Source: Methylobacterium sp. J-067 (lineage in GTDB: Bacteria > Pseudomonadota > Alphaproteobacteria > Rhizobiales > Beijerinckiaceae). From it: a stretch of DNA of 64,000 bases. The stretch's first letter is position 1. Every line of letters starts with the position of its first letter. The notes under the pieces are model-generated. The model made no database searches. It was given only the letters and a program-made list of their open reading frames with translations, and was not told where the DNA came from. Positions 9,501 to 19,022 of the stretch are shown here, piece after piece. The DNA lies in NCBI RefSeq assembly GCF_022829465.1, contig NZ_JAKSXZ010000140.1, positions 124,001-188,000 of the forward strand. Direction: 5' to 3'. A program made the position numbers and the translations under genes.

Positions 9501-10388
9501 TCAGGGCTGTTCGATAGGCCGAAAAAAGCTTTCGAGTGCCGCAGACACTGCCTCGGGTTCCTCATGCTGAATCCAATGGGTCGCGTCTGGGAACCAGCGG
9601 ATCAGGCCGCTGTCGCACAGCCGTAGACTGGCTTCTGCGAGGCCCGGCTGGAGGGCGTGATCGCGTTTCCCCCAGAGGATAAGCGTCGGCATCGTCACTG
9701 GGGGCGGATCGCGGCGCGGCAGCCTCACCAGGGCGCGATACCAGGCAAGCATCGCCGTCATCGCGCGGGGCCGCGTCCATTCGCGGGCATAGGCGTCGAG
9801 ATCGGCCTTCGAGAACGTACCCTTCCGGCTGGTACTCACGAGGGCCCGGCGCAGGGCCTTGGCGTCGTCCGCCGTTAGCCAGCGCTCCGCGAAGCCCCGC
9901 AACTGGAAGAAGCCGACATACAAGCTGCGCAGCCACTGGCCGGGATGGTGCCGGATATAGCCGGCCACGATGCCAGGATGGGGAGCGTTGAGAATCGCGA
10001 GGCGGATAACATGCTCCGGATGGAAGCTCGCCACCCACCATGCAACGAGGCCGCCCCAATCGTGGCCGGCGAGAAAGAATCGCCCCGCACCGCAGGCCCG
10101 CCCCAAGGCGACGACATCCGCCGCGAGACGGTCGAGGTGATACGCTTCGATGCGTTCGGGCTTGTCGCTGAGCCCGTAGCCGCGCTGATCCGGCACGATC
10201 ACGCGAAAGCCCGCACGCGCCAACGGCCCGACCTGCCGGTGCCAGCCGGCCGCGCTTTCCGGGAAACCGTGCAGCAGGATCAGCACCGGCCCGTCGCTTG
10301 GCCCGGCCTCGCCGACATTGAGCGTTACCTCACCGAGATCGACGCGGCGGAACACGAGTTCATCCGGGGCTGGGGAAGATTGGGTCAT
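9501..10388 (-). CDS. Alpha/beta hydrolase (epoxide hydrolase-like)
   Basis: Cytoplasmic alpha/beta-hydrolase of 295 residues. Visible motifs are the oxyanion-hole HGFPES near residue 41, DQRGYG(L)SDKP, and the nucleophile elbow GHDWGG, where Asp replaces Ser as in epoxide hydrolases and haloalkane or haloacetate dehalogenases. The catalytic Asp and His lie in the C-terminal blocks LILWGKRDHAL and DATHWIQHEEPE. The substrate is unknown. I use the ATG at 10388 over the GTG one codon earlier. It is divergent from the SDR gene across 140 bases. Confidence 0.87.
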   Translation of the reverse strand: MTQSSPAPDELVFRRVDLGEVTLNVGEAGPSDGPVLILLHGFPESAAGWHRQVGPLARAGFRVIVPDQRGYGLSDKPERIEAYHLDRLAADVVALGRACGAGRFFLAGHDWGGLVAWWVASFHPEHVIRLAILNAPHPGIVAGYIRHHPGQWLRSLYVGFFQLRGFAERWLTADDAKALRRALVSTSRKGTFSKADLDAYAREWTRPRAMTAMLAWYRALVRLPRRDPPPVTMPTLILWGKRDHALQPGLAEASLRLCDSGLIRWFPDATHWIQHEEPEAVSAALESFFRPIEQP

Positions 10389-10528
10389 CACGTCTCTCGA
10401 CGTCCCGGCCCGCCAACCGTTCCGGCAGCGACAATCGGGGGCATTCCCGGCCGGAACACAAAGGCGGGCGTTGCATGGCGCGCGAGGCTCGCTCTACAGC
10501 CTGACGCAACGAGAACCGGGAGGACGGA

Positions 10529-11281
10529 ATGAGCGCCACGGGCAAGATCGCGATCATCACGGGCGCCGGCACGGGCGTCGGCAAGGCGGCGTCGGTCGCG
10601 CTGGCCGGAGCGGGCTGGAAGGTCGTGCTGTCGGGGCGCCGCCGCGAGCCGCTGGAGGAGGTCGCCGCGCAGATCGGTGCGCAGAACACCCTCGTCGTCC
10701 CCACCGACGTGACCGACCCCGCCTCGATCAAGGCCCTGTTCGACGCCACCGTGGAGCGGTTCGGGCGCCTCGACATGATCTTCAACAATGCCGGCATCGG
10801 CGCGCCGGCCGTTCCCCTCGAAGACCTGCCCCTGGAGACGTGGCGTCAGGTGGTGGACACGAACCTGACCGCGATCTTCCTGTGCACGCAGCACGCCTTC
10901 CGGATCATGCGCGACCAGAACCCACGCGGCGGGCGGATCATTAACAACGGCTCGATCTCGGCCTACGCCCCGCGCCCGAACTCCATCGCCTACACCGCGA
11001 CGAAGCACGCGGTGACAGGCATCACCAAGTCGACCTCCCTCGACGGCCGCGCCTACGACATCGCCTGTGGCCAGATCGACATCGGCAACGCCGACACCGC
11101 GATGGGCGGCCGCATGAAGGCGGGCGTCCCGCAAGCGGACGGCAGCGTCCGCGCCGAAGCGGTGATGGACCCGCTACACGTCGGCGAGGCCGTCCTCATG
11201 ATGGCGAACCTGCCCATCGAGGCGAACGTGCAGTTCATGACCGTGATGGCGACCAAGATGCCGTTCGTCGGGCGGGGGTGA
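10529..11281 (+). CDS. Short-chain dehydrogenase/reductase (SDR)
   Basis: Classical SDR oxidoreductase of 250 residues. The NAD(P)-binding glycine motif is TGAGTGVG (about residues 11-18), the structural motif is NNAG near residue 89, and the active site is Ser in NNGSIS with YTATK (Tyr/Lys about residues 153-157). An Arg in SGRRRE at the end of beta-2 suggests NADP(H) preference. The substrate cannot be read from the sequence. It is divergent from an alpha/beta hydrolase, which may or may not be functionally linked. Confidence 0.9.
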   Translation: MSATGKIAIITGAGTGVGKAASVALAGAGWKVVLSGRRREPLEEVAAQIGAQNTLVVPTDVTDPASIKALFDATVERFGRLDMIFNNAGIGAPAVPLEDLPLETWRQVVDTNLTAIFLCTQHAFRIMRDQNPRGGRIINNGSISAYAPRPNSIAYTATKHAVTGITKSTSLDGRAYDIACGQIDIGNADTAMGGRMKAGVPQADGSVRAEAVMDPLHVGEAVLMMANLPIEANVQFMTVMATKMPFVGRG

Positions 11282-11350
11282 ACGACACTTGAAACGGGCG
11301 ACCGGCCGTGCATCTCATTTGAGAGACAAGCCGGATCGCCCGGAGGGATG

Positions 11351-11647
11351 ATGCCCCGAACCTCGATGCTCCATGTCCGCGTCGACGACGCCTTGAAAGC
11401 GGACGCGTCGGAGACGCTGGCGAAGTTCGGCCTGACGGTGTCGGATGCCGTCCGCATCCTGCTGACGCGCGTCGTCCACGAGGGCGGCCTGCCATCCGGC
11501 CTGACAGCCGACCCCGATGCCCACGATGCGTGGTTTCGGGCCAAGGTTCAGGAAGCCCTGACCGATCCTGCCCCTGCCATCCCTCACCGCGAGGTCATGG
11601 ACGAGGCGCAGGCCCTGATCGAACGGAAGCGCGGTGCCCGTTCTTGA
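11351..11647 (+). CDS. RelB/DinJ-family antitoxin
   Basis: Antitoxin of a type II toxin-antitoxin module, 98 residues. The N-terminus matches the ribbon-helix-helix dimer domain of RelB/DinJ (MLHVRVDDALKADASETLAKFGLTVSDA as a pattern, residues about 5-32), followed by DAVRILLTRVV. The C-terminal part is charged and would wrap the toxin. The start at 11351 leaves 4 bases after GGAGG at 11342-11346; the adjacent ATG at 11348 would leave only 1. It overlaps the toxin gene by 14 bases. Such modules usually autoregulate through the antitoxin. Confidence 0.85.
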   Translation: MPRTSMLHVRVDDALKADASETLAKFGLTVSDAVRILLTRVVHEGGLPSGLTADPDAHDAWFRAKVQEALTDPAPAIPHREVMDEAQALIERKRGARS

Positions 11648-11912
11648 ATGGCATCCGGCCGCCCGGGCGGACCTGTTCGCGATCGTGGATTACATCTCGG
11701 ACGACAACATCGAGGCCGCGCAACGGCTGAAGGATGAGATCGAGACGAGGGCGGCGGCTTTGATCGAGCGTCCGAAGATGTATCGCGCCGGCCGCGTCGC
11801 CGGCACGCGGGAGATGGTCGTCCGCTCGAACTACGTCGTCGTCTACGCAGAGAACGAGCGAGCTGTGACCATCCTCAGAGTCCTTCACGGCGCGCGGCAA
11901 TGGCCACCGTAG
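11634..11912 (+). CDS. RelE/ParE-family toxin
   Basis: A 92-residue toxin partner of the preceding antitoxin. The ParE/RelE fold is recognisable from WHPAARADLFAIVDYI at the N-terminus, RLKDEIE, RAGRVAGTREMVV, and the C-terminal strand YVVVYAENERAVTILRVLHGARQWP. The ending with HGARQWP is typical of ParE-like toxins. Whether it cleaves mRNA on ribosomes or poisons gyrase cannot be decided here. The start is GTG, lying inside the antitoxin's last codons (14-base overlap). It converges with the prenyl synthase gene (6-base gap). Confidence 0.86.
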   Translation: MPVLEWHPAARADLFAIVDYISDDNIEAAQRLKDEIETRAAALIERPKMYRAGRVAGTREMVVRSNYVVVYAENERAVTILRVLHGARQWPP

Positions 11913-11918
11913 AAGCCC

Positions 11919-12890
11919 TTAGGTCTTCCGTGCCACGGTGAAGCGGGCGGCGTCGCGTAGGACGCGGGCGCCCTCGCCCCATTGGGACACCGCATCCTCG
12001 CAGACCGCCACGAGTCGGTCGCACTCGGCACGGGCGCCGTCGAGGCCGAGGCGGTCCACCAGGGTCGCCTTGCCGGCGTCCTTGTCCTTGCCGGTCGCCT
12101 TGCCCATCGCCTCCGGCGACGCCTCGCGGTCGAGGATGTCGTCGGCGATCTGGAACGCCTGGCCCAGGGCGTGGCCGTAGCGCAGCAGGGCGGCGCTCTG
12201 CGCCTTGTCGGCCCCGCCGACCAGGGCGCCGGCTTCCACAGAGAAGGCCAGGATCGCGCCGGTCTTCATCGCCTGCATCCGCAGGGTGTCATCCACGTCG
12301 AGGTTCACGGCGCCGAAGCGGCCCTCGGCCGTCAGATCGAGCAACTGTCCGCCGACCATGCCGCCGAGGCCCGACGCGCGGGCGAGGCCGAGGACGAGAT
12401 TGGCGCGGATGGCCGGATCGGGCTGCCAGGCCGGATCGGCCACCACCTCGAAGGCCAGCGTCTGAAGGGCGTCACCCACGAGGATCGCGGTCGCCTCGTC
12501 GTAGGCCTTGTGCACCGTAGGCTTGCCCCGGCGCATGTCGTCGTTGTCCATCGCCGGCAGGTCGTCGTGGACGAGGGAGTAGCAATGCACCAGCTCGACG
12601 CCCGCGCCGGCCGCCAGTGCCGCCGCCTCGGCCCCGCCGAGCATCTTCGCCGTCTCGATGGCGAGGAAGGGCCGCAGACGCTTGCCGCCGCCGAGCACCG
12701 CATGACGCATCGCCTCCATCAGGCGCGGCGGACGGGTGATCTCGCCGGGGCCGGTCTGCTCGCCAAGCCGCTCCACAAGGAAAGTCTCGACCTGCTGCGC
12801 AACCTGCGCGAGCCTGTGGGAAAAGTCCGGCGCGGACGAGTTCGCCTTGACCGGACGGGCGTCCGACTGCGTTGAGGAGTTCGGGTTCAT
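11919..12890 (-). CDS. ispA: Polyprenyl (farnesyl/geranylgeranyl) diphosphate synthase
   Basis: Trans-prenyltransferase condensing IPP with allylic diphosphates. The 323 residues carry GGGKRLRPFL, the first aspartate-rich motif in LVHDDLPAMDNDDMRRG, the KPTVHKAYDEATAILVGDAL block, and the second motif in FQIADDILD. The overall pattern is the IspA/FPP-GGPP synthase group. The exact chain length is not certain, although the two-residue insertion in the first motif is typical of bacterial FPP synthases. The ATG at 12890 is preferred; a longer frame would overlap the divergent mtgA. It probably supplies isoprenoid precursors for quinones, hopanoids and carotenoids. Confidence 0.9.
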   Translation of the reverse strand: MNPNSSTQSDARPVKANSSAPDFSHRLAQVAQQVETFLVERLGEQTGPGEITRPPRLMEAMRHAVLGGGKRLRPFLAIETAKMLGGAEAAALAAGAGVELVHCYSLVHDDLPAMDNDDMRRGKPTVHKAYDEATAILVGDALQTLAFEVVADPAWQPDPAIRANLVLGLARASGLGGMVGGQLLDLTAEGRFGAVNLDVDDTLRMQAMKTGAILAFSVEAGALVGGADKAQSAALLRYGHALGQAFQIADDILDREASPEAMGKATGKDKDAGKATLVDRLGLDGARAECDRLVAVCEDAVSQWGEGARVLRDAARFTVARKT

Positions 12891-12914
12891 CGGGCGTCGC
12901 GTCCGGATCTGGCC

Positions 12915-13688
12915 GTGCGGAGTGAGTTGAGCATCGGCGTGAGGGAGGAAAAGATCAGGGCCGAAAGGCCGTTGGAGGAGGCGCAACCCGGGCGACCGCT
13001 CGCCCGGCCGAGGCGGGCGGCGCCGTTGCGGCGGTTGGTCGGGCTGCTGCTGCTCGTTCCCGCGCTAATTGTCGTCATCGTGCTCACGTTGGCGCTCGTC
13101 TATAGCGCGGTGACGCCGCCGTCGACTCTCATGCTTGGCCGTTGGTTGACGCTGCAACCGGTGGACCGGCAAGCCGTCCCCCTGACGCGGATCGCGCCCG
13201 CCCTGCAACTCGCAGTGCTCACCTCCGAGGATCAGCGCTTCTGCCTGGACCACGGCGTCGATTTCGGTGCCATCCGCGATGTCGTGGAGGACGAGGATTC
13301 GCCCTCGCGCGGTGCCTCGACCATCGCCATGCAGACGGTGAAGAACGTGTTCCTGTGGCCGGGGCGGTCCTACATCCGCAAGGCGGTCGAGATCCCGCTG
13401 GCGCTCGCCCTCGACACCCTGTGGGGCAAGCGGCGGATGATGGAGATCTATCTCAACGTCGCCGAGTGGGGGGACGGCATCTACGGGGCGCAGGCGGCGA
13501 GCCGCTACTGGTTCCACAAGGACGCCGCCGACCTCACCCGCCAGGAGGCGACCCTGCTCGCCGCCGTATTGCCGAACCCGATCCTGCGCAGTGCCGGCCG
13601 CCCCTCCGCCGGCGTGCGCCGACGGGCGGCGCGCATCCAGGGAATGATGGGGCGGACGGAGGGTCTGGCCGCCTGCCTGCGGCGGTGA
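12915..13688 (+). CDS. mtgA: Monofunctional biosynthetic peptidoglycan transglycosylase
   Basis: Glycosyltransferase family 51 enzyme polymerising lipid II into glycan strands without a transpeptidase domain. It has a basic N-terminus, then one membrane anchor (about residues 43-68, LVGLLLLVPALIVVIVLTLALV). The GT51 motifs include SEDQRF with catalytic Glu105, GASTIAMQTVKNVFLWPGRS, and KRRMMEIYLNVAEWG. Its length of 257 residues is normal. The start is GTG at 12915; another GTG at 12939 is possible. It is divergent from ispA with only 24 bases between starts and abuts argG tail to tail with no gap. Confidence 0.95.
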   Translation: MRSELSIGVREEKIRAERPLEEAQPGRPLARPRRAAPLRRLVGLLLLVPALIVVIVLTLALVYSAVTPPSTLMLGRWLTLQPVDRQAVPLTRIAPALQLAVLTSEDQRFCLDHGVDFGAIRDVVEDEDSPSRGASTIAMQTVKNVFLWPGRSYIRKAVEIPLALALDTLWGKRRMMEIYLNVAEWGDGIYGAQAASRYWFHKDAADLTRQEATLLAAVLPNPILRSAGRPSAGVRRRAARIQGMMGRTEGLAACLRR

Positions 13689-14927
13689 TCAGCCCTCGCG
13701 CTTCTTGCGCTGGGCCAGGGTGCGCAGGCGCAGGGCGTTGAGCTTGATGAAGCCCGCCGCGTCGCGGTGGTCGTAGGCCACGGCACCTTCCTCGAAGGTC
13801 ACGAGGTCCTGATCGTAGAGCGAGTGCGGGCTCTCGCGGCCGATGACGTGGATGCCGCCCTTGTAGAGCTTCAGCCGCACGGTGCCGGTGACCTTCTCCT
13901 GGCTCTTGTCGATGAGCGCCTGGATCATCTCCCGCTCCGGCGAGAACCAGAAGCCGTTGTAGATCAGCTCCGCATATTGCGGCATCAGCTGGTCCTTCAG
14001 GTGCGCCGCGCCGCGATCCAGGGTGATCGATTCGATGGCCCGGTGCGCCGGCAGCAGGATCGTGCCGCCGGGCGTCTCGTACATGCCGCGGCTCTTCATG
14101 CCGACGAAGCGGTTCTCCACGAGATCGAGGCGGCCGATGCCGTTCGCGCGGCCCAACTCGTTGAGCTTGGCGAGCAGCGTGGCGGGCGACATCGCCTCGC
14201 CGTCGACGGAGACGGCATCGCCCCGCTCGAAGCCGATGGTGACGATGGTCGGCTCGTCCGGCGCTTCCTCAGGCGAGAGCGTGCGCGAATAAACGTAATC
14301 CGGCACCTCGAGGGCCGGATCCTCCAGCACCTTCCCCTCGGAGGAGGCGTGGAGCAGGTTCGCGTCCACCGAGAACGGGCTTTCGCCGCGCTTGTCCTTG
14401 GCAATCGGGATCTGGTGTTGCTCGGCGAAGGCGATCAGCTGCTCGCGGGAGCGCAGGTCCCATTCACGCCAGGGGGCGATGACCGTCACGTCGGGCTTGA
14501 GGGCATAGTAGCCGAGCTCGAACCGGACCTGATCGTTCCCCTTGCCGGTGGCGCCGTGGCAGACGGCGTCCGCGCCGACGCGCTCGGCGATCTCGATCTG
14601 CTTCTTTGCGATGAGCGGCCGGGCGATGGAGGTGCCGAGCAGGTAGACGCCCTCGTAGACGGCGTTCGCCCGGAACATCGGGAACACGTAATCGCGGACG
14701 AACTCCTCGCGGAGATCCTCGATGTAGATGTTCTCCGGCTTGATGCCGAGCAGTTCCGCCTTGCGGCGGGCGGCTTCCAGCTCCTCGCCCTGGCCGAGAT
14801 CGGCGGTGAACGTCACCACCTCGCAGCCATAGGTGGTCTGCAGCCACTTCAGGATGATGGAGGTGTCGAGGCCGCCCGAATAGGCGAGCACGACCTTCTT
14901 CACGGCAGGCTTGGCGGGATCGATCAT
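13689..14927 (-). CDS. argG: Argininosuccinate synthase
   Basis: Ligates citrulline and aspartate with ATP, the penultimate step of arginine synthesis. The 412 residues open with KVVLAYSGGLDTS, the ATP pyrophosphatase P-loop. Then follow TADLGQGEE, ARPLIAKKQ, HGATGKGNDQVRFE and APWREW, all conserved in ArgG. The ATG at 14927 is chosen because the P-loop then starts near residue 15; the much longer open frame upstream shows no similarity. The 198 bases to the next gene (14928-15125) hold no gene I can support and presumably contain the argG promoter. Confidence 0.97.
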   Translation of the reverse strand: MIDPAKPAVKKVVLAYSGGLDTSIILKWLQTTYGCEVVTFTADLGQGEELEAARRKAELLGIKPENIYIEDLREEFVRDYVFPMFRANAVYEGVYLLGTSIARPLIAKKQIEIAERVGADAVCHGATGKGNDQVRFELGYYALKPDVTVIAPWREWDLRSREQLIAFAEQHQIPIAKDKRGESPFSVDANLLHASSEGKVLEDPALEVPDYVYSRTLSPEEAPDEPTIVTIGFERGDAVSVDGEAMSPATLLAKLNELGRANGIGRLDLVENRFVGMKSRGMYETPGGTILLPAHRAIESITLDRGAAHLKDQLMPQYAELIYNGFWFSPEREMIQALIDKSQEKVTGTVRLKLYKGGIHVIGRESPHSLYDQDLVTFEEGAVAYDHRDAAGFIKLNALRLRTLAQRKKREG

Positions 14928-15125
14928 GCGACGTCCGATAACGGGAGGGCGTGGATCGCGGCGGCTTATCGCGGGCGACACCCGCCTGCAACCGGCATGC
15001 CGTCTTGAGCGTATGCCCCTGTGAAGATGGACCCGAATCCATACGTCGGATGCCTTGAGCCCTGGCGTCGCCGGCCCAACTTGGCCAGAGCGACCCTTTG
15101 AGACGATGACCGAAAGGCCGAACAG

Positions 15126-15752
15126 ATGGCGCGCCAGCCCGTGTTGGAGTTCTGGTACGAATTTGCCTCGACCTATTCGCACCTCGCGGCACAGCGCATC
15201 GAGGCGGCGGCGGAGACGGCTGGGGTGAGCGTGCGCTGGCGGCCGTTCCTCGTCGGCCCCCTGTTCGCCTCCCAGGGCTGGACGACCTCGCCGTTCAACC
15301 TGTTCCCGGCCAAGGGCCGCAACATGTGGCGCGACCTCGAGCGGCAGGCCGCAGCTTACGGATTGCCGCCGATCACCAAGCCCGATCCGTTCCCGCAAAA
15401 CAGCCTGAACGCGGTGCGGGTCGCGATCTTCGGGCAGGATCAGGACTGGCTCGTGCCGTTCTCGAAGGCGGTGTTCTCGGCAAGCTTCTCGCAGGGGCGC
15501 TCCATCTCCGAGCCGTCCGCCGTGGTCGCGATTCTCGATTCCCTCGGCCTCGACGGGACTCAGGTGCTGAAGGCCTCCGCCGCCGACACGAACAAGACGA
15601 AGCTCCGCGTCAGCGTCGAGGAGGCCCGTTCGCGCGGCATCTACGGCGCGCCGACCTTCCTGACCGACGACGGCGAATTGTTCTGGGGCAACGACCGCCT
15701 GGAACAGGCCCTGGCCTGGGCCAGCGGCGACCGGCCGCCCGGCTTAAGGTGA
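15126..15752 (+). CDS. 2-hydroxychromene-2-carboxylate isomerase-like (DsbA/kappa-GST fold)
   Basis: Thioredoxin-fold protein of 208 residues in the DsbA-like HCCA isomerase / kappa-class GST group. The N-terminus LEFWYEFASTYSHLA has Ser/Thr-Tyr in place of the CxxC. Also visible are PFLVGPLFASQGW and the C-terminal GIYGAPTFL cis-proline loop. The isomerase acts in naphthalene degradation, but many homologues have unknown glutathione-dependent roles and no naphthalene genes are nearby. It is followed by a true CPWC DsbA-like protein. Confidence 0.82.
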   Translation: MARQPVLEFWYEFASTYSHLAAQRIEAAAETAGVSVRWRPFLVGPLFASQGWTTSPFNLFPAKGRNMWRDLERQAAAYGLPPITKPDPFPQNSLNAVRVAIFGQDQDWLVPFSKAVFSASFSQGRSISEPSAVVAILDSLGLDGTQVLKASAADTNKTKLRVSVEEARSRGIYGAPTFLTDDGELFWGNDRLEQALAWASGDRPPGLR

Positions 15753-15808
15753 TGCGAACCGGGCGATGGCCATAAATGCGCCATCTGACGCCGTTCGGTT
15801 CCGCAGCC

Positions 15809-16492
15809 ATGATGATGACCCGTCGCCGCCTCCTCGCGGCCTCCACCGGCCTCGCCCTCGCGGGCCCCGCCGCCGCACAATCCTACGGCCAGCGCGTCGC
15901 CGTCACGGGCGATGACGGGAAGGCGGTGGCGAACTCGATCCTCCCTGGTGAGATCACCGGCCAGATTCCCGCCCTGCGCGGCGTGACCTATGCCGGCCCG
16001 AAGGACGGCGAGACGGTCCTCTACGAGTTCTTCGACTTCAACTGCCCCTGGTGCCGGAAGGCCGCCGCCGACGTGGTCGCCCTGCACGAAACTGATTCGA
16101 CCCTGCGCATCGGGCTCGTCCACAACCCGATTCTGTCCCCGGAATCGGCGCAGGCCGCCAAGGTGACGCTCGCCGTGCAGCGCAAGCTCGGTTCGGCGGC
16201 GGCCTTCGGCTTCTACCGGACGCTCCTGTCGAAGCCCGGCCGCATCGACGGCCCCGGCGCGCTGACCGCCGCGACGGCCCTCGGCGTGCCGCAGGCCGAG
16301 ATCGAGGAGATCGCCGACAGCGACGAGGTGCGCCTCGCCCTGCGCAGCCACATGCGCATGGCGGCCGATCTCGGGCTCTACGCGACGCCCTCCTACGTCC
16401 TGGGCAATTCCGGCATCCTCGGCCATCCCGGCGCGAAAGCGATGGCCAAGATGATCGCCAGCACCCGCCGTTGCGACCGGCTGGCGTGTTGA
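15809..16492 (+). CDS. Exported DsbA-family thiol:disulfide oxidoreductase
   Basis: Periplasmic thioredoxin-fold protein of 227 residues. It has an Arg-rich signal peptide (TRRRLLAASTGLALAGPAAA), possibly Tat-dependent. The active site is FFDFNCPWCRKAA (Cys79, Cys82), and the cis-Pro loop is GLYATPSYVLG. The arrangement resembles ScsC/DsbA-like oxidoreductases. The ATG at 15809 puts the signal peptide at the N-terminus; an in-frame ATG at 15776 would add 11 residues. The gene ends 237 bases before atpH. Confidence 0.85.
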   Translation: MMMTRRRLLAASTGLALAGPAAAQSYGQRVAVTGDDGKAVANSILPGEITGQIPALRGVTYAGPKDGETVLYEFFDFNCPWCRKAAADVVALHETDSTLRIGLVHNPILSPESAQAAKVTLAVQRKLGSAAAFGFYRTLLSKPGRIDGPGALTAATALGVPQAEIEEIADSDEVRLALRSHMRMAADLGLYATPSYVLGNSGILGHPGAKAMAKMIASTRRCDRLAC

Positions 16493-16729
16493 AAACAACG
16501 TAAAACCCGTCGTCACACTTCTGCCGCCGTGTCGCGCAGCCGCCAGCGTCGCCTTGCGCCCATCCGCTGAGCCATGCTAGGCGGTCGCCGCGCCGGACGG
16601 GGGTGATGGAAGTCCTGTCCGATCCCGGCGCGATCCAAAAACCATTGCCCAGGGCCGAAAGGTCTTGCGCAGCGCGCGGACGGGCTTCAAACACCCGGCC
16701 ACGCGGGCAACGAGAGAAGAGAGCGACGG
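16493..16729. other. Intergenic region upstream of the atp operon
   Basis: This is a 237-base stretch with no supportable gene. It should hold the atpHAGDC promoter and leader. I cannot assign -35 and -10 elements with confidence. An AGAGAAGAGAG purine-rich stretch directly precedes the GTG start of atpH and may serve as its ribosome binding site. Confidence 0.5.
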
Positions 16730-17302
16730 GTGGCGCAGAACGGTTCCGAGGCTGGTCCCCTGGTCGCAGGCGTGTCGGGCCGGTACGCTTCCGCCCTCTT
16801 CGAGCTCGCGCGGGACGAGCGCCAGCTTGACGCGGTGGCCGAGGCCCTCAATCAATTCGATGGGTTGCTCAAGGAGAGCGCGGATCTCCGCCGCCTCGTG
16901 CGCAGCCCGGTCTTCAGCGCCGAGCAGCAGGAAGCCGCGATCAGCGCCATCCTGGAAAAGGCCGGCATCACCGGGCTCGCCGCGAACTTCATCCGCCTCG
17001 CGGCCGCGAACCGCCGGCTCTTCGCCCTGCCGGGCATGATCGCCGCCTTCCGCTCGCTGGTTCAGGATTCGAAGGGCATCGTCCGCGCCGAGGTGCGTGT
17101 CGCCGAGAAGCCCTCCGATGCGCTGATCGAGGAGATCAAGGCGTCGCTGAAGGACGTCGCGAAGGCGGATGTCGACATCGACCTCGTGGTCGATCCGAGC
17201 CTGATCGGTGGCCTCGTCGTGAAGATGGGCTCCCGCATGGTCGACGCCTCGCTCAAGACCAAGCTCAACGGTATCCGCCTCGCGATGAGGGCTGCGCGCT
17301 AA
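16730..17302 (+). CDS. atpH: F1 ATP synthase subunit delta
   Basis: Delta subunit (OSCP equivalent) linking F1 to the b subunits of the peripheral stalk. It has 190 residues, with GVSGRYASALFELA near the N-terminus and the C-terminal signature (V)VDPSLIGGLVVKMGSRMVDASLKTKL typical of the family. The start is GTG. It is the first gene of atpHAGDC; the F0 genes are absent, as expected for alphaproteobacteria, where F0 and F1 operons are separate. The gap to atpA is 59 bases. Confidence 0.96.
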   Translation: MAQNGSEAGPLVAGVSGRYASALFELARDERQLDAVAEALNQFDGLLKESADLRRLVRSPVFSAEQQEAAISAILEKAGITGLAANFIRLAAANRRLFALPGMIAAFRSLVQDSKGIVRAEVRVAEKPSDALIEEIKASLKDVAKADVDIDLVVDPSLIGGLVVKMGSRMVDASLKTKLNGIRLAMRAAR

Positions 17303-17361
17303 GCGCGCCACCACCCCGCGACCCGCAATTCGACAGACGCTAAAGCCACAGGGGCACGAGC

Positions 17362-18894
<1,533 letters not shown>

Positions 18895-18905
18895 CCCAAT
18901 ACCCT

Positions 18906-18931
18906 CTGATCCCGGGATCGCCCGGGATCAG
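18906..18931. repeat. 11-bp perfect inverted repeat (hairpin) in atpA-atpG gap
   Basis: CTGATCCCGGG at 18906-18916 is followed after four bases (ATCG) by its exact reverse complement at 18921-18931. It starts 12 bases after the atpA stop. No T-run follows, so it is not a classical rho-independent terminator. An mRNA-processing or stability hairpin inside the operon is the simplest reading. Confidence 0.75.
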
Positions 18932-18967
18932 GTTTGCGCTCGCCTGACCGGGGCGGGCACGATCCGC

Positions 18968-18990
18968 CTCCTCCCTCCGCGAGGGAGGAG
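18968..18990. repeat. 10-bp perfect inverted repeat (hairpin) in atpA-atpG gap
   Basis: CTCCTCCCTC at 18968-18977, loop CGC, and its exact complement GAGGGAGGAG at 18981-18990. It is the second hairpin in the same 128-base gap, 32 bases before atpG. It resembles the G/C-rich tri-nucleotide-loop hairpin in the atpD-atpC gap. No T-run follows. Confidence 0.75.
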
Positions 18991-19022
18991 AGGCCCCTAG
19001 GAACGGACCTGGACCTCACTCG

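Noticed and set aside
18906..18990. The atpA-atpG hairpins as rho-independent terminators.
   Set aside because: No T-run follows either stem, and atpG must be transcribed for F1 assembly.
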